14,881 nt of DNA from Treponema sp. GTDB taxonomy: Bacteria; Spirochaetota; Spirochaetia; Treponematales; Breznakiellaceae. Shown here piece after piece: positions 6,643-12,521 of the stretch (positions are counted from its first letter, which is position 1; each line of letters opens with the position of its first letter). The notes below the pieces were generated by a model, which searched no databases, had not been told where the DNA came from, and saw only the letters and a list, made by a program, of their open reading frames with translations. The position numbers and the translations under genes are program-made. Location of the stretch: contig JAIRSD010000109.1 of assembly GCA_031255615.1 (NCBI GenBank), forward strand, positions 1 through 14,881, given 5' to 3'.

Positions 6643-8556
6643 TTAGGTTCCGGATCTTTCCGGTGTTTCTTGTATGCCCTGCCTTTCCAGCGTCCCCGCC
6701 CGGCGGCGGTACGAGGCGTCCCCGGACCGGCCTTCAACATAGCCCTCCGGGTATATCAGGGTTTCGTGGTTCAAAACCTCCGCCCTCAGGGCCTCGATAT
6801 CCACCGCGGAAAGGTCGTCCACTACCTTCACATAGCCGTAGAATACATTGTCGGCGGTGGAAAAATCAAAATCCTCCCCCGGCAGAAGCCGGATAATATT
6901 GTCCCCCTGTTCCATGTCCAACCGGGCGGCATAGGCGGGAAAGATAAGGCTGCTGTTTCCCGGATCAAGGGAATCGTTGTTCACGATCCAGAGCGCCGGA
7001 ATTCCCCGCCGCAGCACCAGGATCGCCGGATCAATGCCCCCGTCCCGGAGGCTTATGGTTACGGTCTGGCCGCCATCCTTCCCCAACTCCGCCAGGGCCA
7101 CCCGATCCGTGGGAATAAGCACCCCCGCCGGGAAGGGGGCCGCGCCGGGATCGCCGGAATCGGCGGGGCTTTCCGGGATCGCCCCCGGCTCCACCACCGT
7201 GATGGAACCGCGGATCATCCCCATCCAGCAGGAATAGGAGAATTTTCCCGTCCTTGGGGGGGAGAATTCGACGACGTTCTCTCCGGATCTGAATCGGTGC
7301 TCGATCCCGTATTCCCGGAGGATCATCCGGTTATTGCAGCCGTTGACGCTCCCCGCCGGGGCGTTGATGATCCACCGCACCGGCATGCCCGCCCGCACCG
7401 TGATGGCCGGATAGCGGTTCCCGCTGAGGGTGGAATTGACAATCTGGACTCCCCCCTCGACCGGGGGAAGGGCCGGCGGGGCCGCCTCCCGCCGGAGCGC
7501 CGCCCCGCCGGGGAAACGGAGCGCGGCCAGGGCCCCGCCGGCGGCATCGAGGCTGAACCCCGCAAGGTTCAGGCCGTAACCGAACATGGTCAGGCCCATC
7601 ACCGTTATCAGGACCGCCCCCGCCCAGGCCGCCCGGCGGGTAAAGCCGGACCCGGCGGAATGGCCCAGCAGGGAACCCAGGGCTCCCAGGCCGAACATGA
7701 GGGGGACGGTGCCCGCGCTAAAGAGGAACATGGCGATTCCCCCCGCCAGGGGGCTCCCCGTGGACAGGGCGTAGATCTGCATGGCCTGCAAGGGGCCGCA
7801 GGGCATAAGGCCGTTGAGGAGGCCGATGAAAAGAGGGCCCCGGTTCCGGGCCCTTTGGCCCTCAATTTTCCGGGAGATAATCCGGGGAAGGCCCGGACGA
7901 AAACGCCGCAGGGCGGGGAAGAATCCCAGCATGTTGATCCCCATGATCACCATAAAGACTCCGGCGGCAAGCTGCACCAGGCCCTGGAAGCGGCCCGATA
8001 CGCTTACCGCCCGCCCCAGGCCCCCGGCCAGAACCCCCGCGGCGCTGTAGGAGATCACCCGTCCGGCGTTGTACAGGACCGCCGGGCCGAGGGCTTCCCG
8101 GCGTTTTTTCCCCTGCACGGCGGGGTTTAGGCATTGGGAAAGGTTGATCCCCCCGCACATGGCGGCGCAGTGGACCGAGGTAACCAGGCCGGTGATGAAC
8201 AGCATCCCGTAGCCCATGCCCGCCTCCGCCAGGGGAAAGGCCGCCGCCAGGTTCCCGATCCCCAGGGCCCGCAGCAGGACGTAGAGGGCAAGGATGAGCG
8301 TCAGGGTCCCGGCAAGCTCCCCCGCCGGGGCCCCGGTCCCCGCATCGTCCCCCAGCACCCGGTAGCCCAGCCCTTCGATGCCTCCTTTTATTTCGCCGAA
8401 ACTCAGTACCTGCGGATCGTAGCGCAGCGCCGCCGTACCGGCGGCAAAGTCCACCACCGCCTTTTCAACTCCCGGCGCACTATTCAGCCAGGTTTCAATC
8501 CGGTTCCCGCAGTTCGCGCAGGTCATGCCGCCGATACGGATGGTCTGGGTCTTCAT
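6643..8556 (-). CDS. HMA-SafE-cupredoxin fusion membrane protein
   Basis: A 637-residue multidomain metal protein. Residues 1-68 are an HMA domain with GMTCANC (Cys13, Cys16), like a copper chaperone. Residues about 82-335 are a polytopic SafE/DsbD-transmembrane-type region with the signatures TSVHCAAMCGG (126-136), LYNAGRVISY (161-170) and NGLMPCGPLQA (248-258). Residues about 368-455 are a cupredoxin-like domain with NGCNNR (Cys407) and SCWMGM (Cys443, Met445, Met447), plausible Cys/Met copper ligands. Residues about 495-580 look like a second, degenerate cupredoxin-like domain lacking Cys. The natural reading is a protein that takes copper from the cytosol and passes it to an external cupredoxin; substrate and direction are inferred. 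The start is at the HMA domain; GGAGGGGG lies upstream, somewhat distant. It is the first gene of a two-gene operon with DUF2318. Confidence 0.88.
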   Translation of the reverse strand: MKTQTIRIGGMTCANCGNRIETWLNSAPGVEKAVVDFAAGTAALRYDPQVLSFGEIKGGIEGLGYRVLGDDAGTGAPAGELAGTLTLILALYVLLRALGIGNLAAAFPLAEAGMGYGMLFITGLVTSVHCAAMCGGINLSQCLNPAVQGKKRREALGPAVLYNAGRVISYSAAGVLAGGLGRAVSVSGRFQGLVQLAAGVFMVIMGINMLGFFPALRRFRPGLPRIISRKIEGQRARNRGPLFIGLLNGLMPCGPLQAMQIYALSTGSPLAGGIAMFLFSAGTVPLMFGLGALGSLLGHSAGSGFTRRAAWAGAVLITVMGLTMFGYGLNLAGFSLDAAGGALAALRFPGGAALRREAAPPALPPVEGGVQIVNSTLSGNRYPAITVRAGMPVRWIINAPAGSVNGCNNRMILREYGIEHRFRSGENVVEFSPPRTGKFSYSCWMGMIRGSITVVEPGAIPESPADSGDPGAAPFPAGVLIPTDRVALAELGKDGGQTVTISLRDGGIDPAILVLRRGIPALWIVNNDSLDPGNSSLIFPAYAARLDMEQGDNIIRLLPGEDFDFSTADNVFYGYVKVVDDLSAVDIEALRAEVLNHETLIYPEGYVEGRSGDASYRRRAGTLERQGIQETPERSGT

Positions 8557-8667
8557 AGCGTCTTCGCGCCCCCTCCTCGCCCTGGAGTTGTGTCAACATG
8601 CGGGCGGAGAAAAAATTCCGGCCCCCGCCGAATCCGCGCCCGGCATCAGCCGGGGCCGCCGCTCCGC

Positions 8668-8692
8668 TAGATTATAATATCTATCGGTATAG
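8668..8692 (-). promoter_or_regulatory. Candidate -10 box and operator upstream of the SafE fusion operon
   Basis: On the minus strand TATAAT occurs at 8676-8671. It sits at the centre of a perfect palindrome TAGAT-N6-ATCTA (8668-8683), and a second palindrome, CTAT-N4-ATAG, lies just upstream (8681-8692). This AT-rich island stands out in very GC-rich DNA. I see no good -35, and the palindromes match no operator I can name. The leader to the start codon would be about 105 nt. Confidence 0.4.
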
Positions 8693-8704
8693 TATGAATA
8701 CTAG

Positions 8705-8878
8705 TACCTTGCTTAGGCTGCATCACCGGATAAGCGAAACGACCGGGAATAGGAATGTTAGCCATGAAGGAATGAATATACGCCTCCAATCCCCGGTCTT
8801 CGTGCGCCTTCCTCGCCTTCGTGGTAAATTTCTTCCATACCGCGCATATCTGGTCTTTTTGGTTAAGCAGCCTGCTAA
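8705..8878 (+). repeat. Dispersed repeat R2, copy 2
   Basis: Shares with copy 1 TACCTTGCTTA..CTGCATCACC at the left, a central CTTCGTGCGCCTTC.TCGCCTT.GTGGTAAATTTCTTCC and CCTGCTAA at the right. The ends form imperfect inverted repeats (TTGCTTAGGCTGC and GCAGCCTGCTAA), giving it a MITE-like look. Compared with copy 3 it lacks about 20 bp between two GAAGG direct repeats, as expected of a slippage deletion. It starts about 150 bp upstream of the SafE fusion gene. Confidence 0.8.
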
Positions 8879-8943
8879 ATATACCGCCCCGGTCCGGCGG
8901 CTTTTTCCGGCGGGGTGCGGGCGAAAGCTGCGCCGGCAGGGAG

Positions 8944-9000
8944 GCTGAACCAAAAGGCCGCGCCTTTTGGTTCAGCGGAGTTTCGCGGAGTGAAACTCCG
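8944..9000. repeat. Hairpin modules A and B, second occurrence
   Basis: Hairpin A is GCTGAACCAAAAGGC cgc GCCTTTTGGTTCAGC (8944-8976), a perfect 15-bp stem. Hairpin B is CGGAGTTTCGC gga GTGAAACTCCG (8976-9000), with one G-T wobble. They follow a GCCGGCAGGGAGGC lead-in and are followed by GAGCGGATTCC and RepA copy 2, the same order as in the 1335-1562 cluster read on the minus strand. Confidence 0.8.
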
Positions 9001-9018
9001 TGTTTATAGAGCGGATTC

Positions 9019-9113
9019 CGCGCAAGGGATAGGAGCGGAATTCCCCGCCCCCGCAGGGGGCGGGGAATTGGAGCGGATAGCCCGGTCCCCGCCGGAGGCG
9101 GGGATGCGCCCAA
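9019..9113 (-). repeat. Modular hairpin repeat RepA, copy 2 (swapped central hairpin)
   Basis: The flanks match the other RepA copies (CGCGCAAGGGATAGGAGCGG on one side, GAGCGGATAGCCCGGTCCCCG on the other), as does the CCCCGCC/GGCGGGG hairpin. The central hairpin is different: AATTCCCCGCCCCC / GGGGGCGGGGAATT, a perfect 14-bp stem, in place of AAAAACCC / GGGTTTTT. The three-base loop (TGC on the element strand) is kept. Both arms changed together, so base pairing has been preserved while the sequence was not. Confidence 0.85.
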
Positions 9114-9396
9114 AGAGTCCCGGTATTCTATCTTCGCCGAATTGAGGAGGCTGATTAAGGGCCCTGTTCCATCAATGCTATGGACTATGGACGCGGTTTT
9201 CACGGGGACCCGTTCCGGATAATCTTACAGGGGCTGCGGACAGGTTGCTCCGGCGGCGGTCTGGGTTCCGGGGGCCGCGCTTTTCCGCCCTTCCGGGGGA
9301 GGGGCTTTCCGCGCCTTCCGGGTTGGGGGGCCCGCATACTGTTTGGGCGGCTTGTCCGGGCCCGCCGGGTTCGTGATAAGTCCAGGGGAGCGCGTG
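9114..9396. other. Upstream region of the phospholipase gene, no gene seen
   Basis: About 280 bp between RepA copy 2 and the phospholipase start. The ORFs that cross it are low-complexity Pro/Arg/Gly readings that run into repeats or antisense to the phospholipase gene. I see no convincing promoter or terminator; TTGTCC near 9354 followed by ATAAGT near 9376 is the best weak promoter candidate. Confidence 0.35.
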
Positions 9397-10524
9397 ATGC
9401 CGTCGCAGATTCTGCATACCCTCTTTGGGGAAGATGTGATTACCGCCATGTACCGGCGGCTGGGGCCCCGGTTTGGGCTGGTGGCGGATAAGGCGCTGGA
9501 GAAGATCCGGCGGGATTACCGGACCGCCTTCGCCCTGGGCTGCCAGGGGCCGGACATTTTTTACCACAGCCAGGGCCGGCGGCCGGTGGGGCTTGAGTAC
9601 GGGACCCTGCTGCACCGCCGGGGGGCGGGGGTTTTCACGGCGGGGCTTTTGAAGATGGGGCTGCCGGACCCGCCGCCGGATGCGGAGGATATCGCCCGGG
9701 GCCGGCGGGAAAAGGGGATCAACGCCCTGGGGGTCTATGCCCTGGGTTTTATGACCCATGCCATCCTGGACCGGGAGGCCCATCCGTATATCGTCTATAA
9801 ATCCGCAGCCCTGGGGGGGCCGGCGGGATCCGGCGGAGGGGATTCCGGCGGGGGCCGCCGCGCCCGGCACCACGCCTTTTTTGAACGGATTATCGACGTG
9901 CTGATGTTGAAGGAGCTGCGGGGGGAGGAGGCCGCTTCCTGGGACCAGGAGGCTATTCTGGCGCGGATCTGCGAGGCGCCTCCCCTGGGGCTCAAGGAAC
10001 TGGTGGCCCGGGCCCTGGTTCTGGCTTTTCCCGAGCGGGCCGGCGGGGACGGGAAGCTGATGGCCCGGATAGACAATACCTTTGCCGACTGCGCCCGGTT
10101 TTACCGGCTTACCAGCCCCCGGCGCAGCGCCCTAAAGGGGGAGGTCCTGCCGGAGGACGGGGCGGCCGTCCGGCGGGTCCTGGAATATTTGTACCCGGAA
10201 GATCTGGAGGAGGATCTGGATTTTCTGAACCTGGGGAGGGAGCCCTGGTTTTACCCGGCGGGGGACGGCGGGGAGGATCGCCGTTCCTTCCCGGATCTCT
10301 ACGCCGGGGCGGTGGACCAGGCGGCGGCGGCCATCGCCCCGGTGATCGCCCGGTATCTGGAAAGGGGAATTTTCCCCATCCGGGAGGCGGCCCAGGCCAT
10401 CGGCAACGGGGGGCTTTCCATCCAGGACCGGGAGGGCAGGCCCTGCGCCCCGACCCGCAGTTCTCCGCTGCCCCTGGACCGGGTGCTGCGGCGCCAGGGG
10501 CGGCTGCGGGGCCTGGAAGGGTAG
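9397..10524 (+). CDS. Zinc-dependent phospholipase C family protein
   Basis: A 375-residue protein with the bacterial zinc-dependent PLC (PF00882) layout. The candidate ligands are spread as expected: His7 in QILHTLFGEDV, GPDIFYH (Asp53, His57), His73 in LLHRR, MTHAILDREAHPY (His121, Asp125, His129) and HHAFFERIIDVL (His158, His159). Family enzymes hydrolyse phospholipids to diacylglycerol and a phospho-head group; many bacterial members are uncharacterised. There is no signal peptide, so unlike the secreted clostridial and Bacillus enzymes this one is probably cytoplasmic. The start at 9397 is preferred because AGGGGAG lies 6 nt upstream and conserved sequence begins there; an ORF start 54 bp upstream has no such support. 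Residues about 139-156 are a Gly/Ser/Pro-rich insertion. The gene converges on the HAD/acyltransferase/kinase operon. Confidence 0.82.
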   Translation: MPSQILHTLFGEDVITAMYRRLGPRFGLVADKALEKIRRDYRTAFALGCQGPDIFYHSQGRRPVGLEYGTLLHRRGAGVFTAGLLKMGLPDPPPDAEDIARGRREKGINALGVYALGFMTHAILDREAHPYIVYKSAALGGPAGSGGGDSGGGRRARHHAFFERIIDVLMLKELRGEEAASWDQEAILARICEAPPLGLKELVARALVLAFPERAGGDGKLMARIDNTFADCARFYRLTSPRRSALKGEVLPEDGAAVRRVLEYLYPEDLEEDLDFLNLGREPWFYPAGDGGEDRRSFPDLYAGAVDQAAAAIAPVIARYLERGIFPIREAAQAIGNGGLSIQDREGRPCAPTRSSPLPLDRVLRRQGRLRGLEG

Positions 10525-10589
10525 GGGGGCCGCGCCGGAGCTTCCCGGGGTCTCCCGCCGGCGGAGGATCCTCCGGCCCCGCCGCCGGG
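10523..10589 (-). repeat. 67-bp direct repeat, left copy (degenerate HAD gene 3' end)
   Basis: This stretch starts inside the phospholipase stop codon and is identical to 11034-11100 at all but three positions, each G here and A there. On the minus strand the right copy encodes the end of the HAD protein. The same frame here reads RRGRRILRRRETPG instead of RRGWRILRWRETLG, so two Trp codons have become Arg. It is therefore a decayed partial duplicate of the HAD 3' end. Confidence 0.85.
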
Positions 10590-10592
10590 GAT

Positions 10593-10839
10593 GCCGAATC
10601 AAAGGGCCGCGCCTTTTGATTCGGCGGAGTTTCGCTTCGCGAAACTCCGCGTTGGGGGGCCGATTCTCCGCATCGCCGCACACCGCACGGCAATGCGGAG
10701 GACGAAGCCGCGCCGGCAGGGAGGCCGGCGGGAGGGGATGCGTTTCATCGGTTTTGGCGTGGAACAGCGGCGCTTGCGGGCTGAAAATCCGCAGGGAAGC
10801 GGATTTTCAGAAGGCGCAGGCCGCGGAGCGGCTTGCGCC
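10593..10839. repeat. Hairpin array, third occurrence of modules A and B
   Basis: In order: hairpin A, GCCGAATCAAAGGGC cgc plus its complement, 15 bp with one G-T wobble (10593-10625). Hairpin B, GCGGAGTTTCGC ttc GCGAAACTCCGC, perfect (10624-10650). An interrupted stem CTCCGCAT-c-GCCG (10666-10700). CTGAAAATCCGC agggaa GCGGATTTTCAG, perfect (10781-10810). GGCGCAGGCCGC gga GCGGCTTGCGCC with one wobble (10813-10839). The lead-in GCGCCGGCAGGGAGGC seen before module A in copy 2 appears here at about 10713. ORFs over this stretch simply read through the palindromes. RepA copy 3 follows directly. Confidence 0.8.
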
Positions 10840-10928
10840 CGCGCAAGGGATAGGAGCGGAACAAAAACCCGCAGGGTTTTTGTTAGAGCGGATAGCCCGG
10901 TCCCCGCCGCAGGCGGGGATGCGCCCAA
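10840..10928 (-). repeat. Modular hairpin repeat RepA, copy 3
   Basis: An 89-bp copy in the same orientation as copy 2. Its central hairpin is the AACAAAAACCC / GGGTTTTTGTT version, here a perfect 11-bp stem with a GCA/TGC loop. The GC hairpin has loop TGC instead of TCC. It lies between the convergent phospholipase and HAD genes. The A-rich/T-rich stem could act as a bidirectional terminator here, but copies 1 and 2 are between divergent genes, so termination is not the general role. 10929-11026 shows no gene. Confidence 0.85.
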
Positions 10929-11026
10929 CCTGCACTCATTATGCGGCATCCCTCAACCGGACCGCCGGGAACGGGGCCCTGTCCGGTTTTCCTGTCAAAC
11001 ATGAAGGCGCCGCGAAGGGGGGGCTG

Positions 11027-11710
11027 TTAGGGCAGGGGGGCCGCGCCGGAGCTTCCCAGGGTCTCCCGCCAGCGGAGGATCCTCCAGCCCCGCCGCCGGG
11101 CTTCCCGCCGCAGGATCCGGTCCGGGTTGACCGCCGCGGGGTGGCCGGAGAATTCCAGCAGGGGCAGGTCCGTGTAGGAATCCGAATAGAAATGCAGGGC
11201 GCCGGGGTCTATGGAGCGTTCCTCCAGCCAGCCCTTGACGGCGGCCAGCTTTTCGGGCCCGAAGGGGGCCCTGCCGCTCAGCCGGCCCGTGGTTTTCCCC
11301 CCGGCGAATTCCGGCACGCTGGCGATGGAGCCCTCGACGGCGAAGAATTCTTCCAGGGGTTCCAGCAGGGTGCGGGGGGAGGAACTGGCGAACCAGACCG
11401 TCTCCCCCCGGCGGCGGAGCGCGGCGATGAGGCCCAGGCCCTCCCGGTACAGTCTGGCCTTGACGCGGCGTTCAAAGCAGAGCCGCGCCAGATCTTCCAG
11501 GGCCCGCCGGTCGATGCCCGCCAGCCGCTTAAAGGCTGTTTCGATGAAGTCCCCCCGTATCCGCCCGGCCTTGTAGCGCAGCCATTCAAGGGGGAGCTGC
11601 CGGAGCTGCCGGAAACTCAGGATTCCCCCCTTTAGGGCCTCGGCGAGAAAGTACCGGGACGTGGAGCCCCGCAGCAGCGTATGATCAACGTCAAAAAAAT
11701 GGACCGCCAC
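11027..11710 (-). CDS. HAD-IB family phosphatase
   Basis: A 227-residue SerB-like HAD hydrolase. Motif I is FFDVDHT (Asp7 nucleophile, Asp9), motif II is FASSSP (Ser109/110), the motif III lysine is Lys154 in FGPEKLAAV, and motif IV is YSDSYTD (Asp177, Asp181). The helical cap lies at about residues 20-90. Substrates of the class include phosphoserine and lipid phosphates. HAD-IB and PlsC domains are known to occur fused in one polypeptide in some bacteria, and here the separate PlsC gene lies 34 bp upstream in the same operon, so a phospholipid-related substrate is plausible. The start is a GTG preceded by GAGGG; no in-frame ATG fits the motif. The last about 23 codons fall in the 67-bp direct repeat. 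Confidence 0.85.
   Translation of the reverse strand: MAVHFFDVDHTLLRGSTSRYFLAEALKGGILSFRQLRQLPLEWLRYKAGRIRGDFIETAFKRLAGIDRRALEDLARLCFERRVKARLYREGLGLIAALRRRGETVWFASSSPRTLLEPLEEFFAVEGSIASVPEFAGGKTTGRLSGRAPFGPEKLAAVKGWLEERSIDPGALHFYSDSYTDLPLLEFSGHPAAVNPDRILRREARRRGWRILRWRETLGSSGAAPLP
11034..11100 (-). repeat. 67-bp direct repeat, right copy (HAD gene 3' end)
   Basis: This is the intact copy of the repeat at 10523-10589 and encodes the C-terminal RRGWRILRWRETLG region of the HAD protein. The GW...W pattern resembles normal HAD-IB C-termini, so this copy is the parent. The two copies bracket 444 bp (10590-11033) that consist largely of hairpin modules and RepA copy 3. Confidence 0.85.
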
Positions 11711-11744
11711 GGCAAGCCGCCCTCAGGGCGCCCCCAGGGGAATT

Positions 11745-12521
11745 TTATAAAAATTCAAGATACTTACATTCCCGCCGGGCCTGTTCCGCGTAACAGCCCC
11801 GCATGGCCTCGGGAAGCAGGGCCGCCATCTGGCCCATCAATTCGGCCAGCATGGATTCCCGCACCGCCCTGCCGGGCCGCCCCTCGTATTTGAAACGGAA
11901 GGGCCGCCCCACCCGGAAGCGGAGGGGGGTCCGCCGGAAATGCCGGAGGTTGTCCCAGATTTTTTCCCCCCCAAAGTGGACTACCGGCAGCATCGGCGCG
12001 CCGGTGAGCAGGGCCAACTGCACCACCCCGGCCTTTCCCTGCCGGAGGACGCCGTTTTTGTTCCGGCTGCCCTCGGGGGCGATGCAGACGAAGAACCCCT
12101 TGTCGATGGCCTCCCTGACGTTTCGGAAGGTCTGCAAGTAGGAGCCGTTCCGGTTGATGGGGATGGCGTTGTAGGTATCGCAGAGGAAGGCCATAAAGGG
12201 GTTTTTCCAGGTTTCCGATTTTACCAACCCCGTAAGGAGCAGGGGGTGGCTGTGGGTAACCAGGATGGGGACCTCCAGGAAGTTGATGTGGTTTATCACG
12301 ACAATCATCGGGCCCCGGGGAAAGGCGCCGTCCGGGCCGTCCTCCGCCCCGCCGGAACCGCCCGCTCCCCCGGCCGTCCCCGGCGGACAGCCCCTGGTCC
12401 CGTAGATGAGGAACCGCAGGGTGCCGACAAATTCGCTGGCGTCTATTTCGCAGAGGGTATCCAGCAGCCCCTTGAGGACGGCGTTCACCATGGCCCGGCG
12501 GATACTCATAAGAGGTTTCAC
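11745..12521 (-). CDS. plsC: 1-acylglycerol-3-phosphate acyltransferase (PlsC-like)
   Basis: A 258-residue member of the LPLAT/PlsC family, which transfers a fatty acyl group to lysophosphatidate to make phosphatidate at the membrane. Motif I is NHINFLE (residues 77-83). This is HX4E, not the classical HX4D, so His78 is paired with Glu83. Motif II is IPINRNGS (119-126), motif III APEGSRNKNG (148-157) and motif IV LPVVHFG (178-184). Residues about 42-68 are a Gly/Pro/Ala-rich insertion ahead of motif I. The GTG at 12521 overlaps the upstream TGA (12518-12521), implying translational coupling; an ATG at 12509 is the alternative start, and neither has a clear Shine-Dalgarno. The gene lies between a lipid kinase and a HAD phosphatase in one operon. 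Confidence 0.85.
   Translation of the reverse strand: MKPLMSIRRAMVNAVLKGLLDTLCEIDASEFVGTLRFLIYGTRGCPPGTAGGAGGSGGAEDGPDGAFPRGPMIVVINHINFLEVPILVTHSHPLLLTGLVKSETWKNPFMAFLCDTYNAIPINRNGSYLQTFRNVREAIDKGFFVCIAPEGSRNKNGVLRQGKAGVVQLALLTGAPMLPVVHFGGEKIWDNLRHFRRTPLRFRVGRPFRFKYEGRPGRAVRESMLAELMGQMAALLPEAMRGCYAEQARRECKYLEFL

Noticed and set aside
6493..8130. 545-codon plus-strand ORF antisense to the SafE fusion and DUF2318 genes
   Set aside because: Low-complexity translation without motifs; the opposite strand has clear HMA, SafE, cupredoxin and DUF2318 signatures.
8667..9203. 178-codon minus-strand ORF
   Set aside because: It runs through R2 copy 2, hairpins A and B and RepA copy 2; apart from about 30 unassignable N-terminal residues, everything is repeat-encoded.
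10840..10928. RepA as a bidirectional terminator
   Set aside because: The A/T-flanked stem fits between these convergent genes, but copies 1 and 2 lie between divergent genes and copy 2 has lost the T-run, so this cannot be the shared role.
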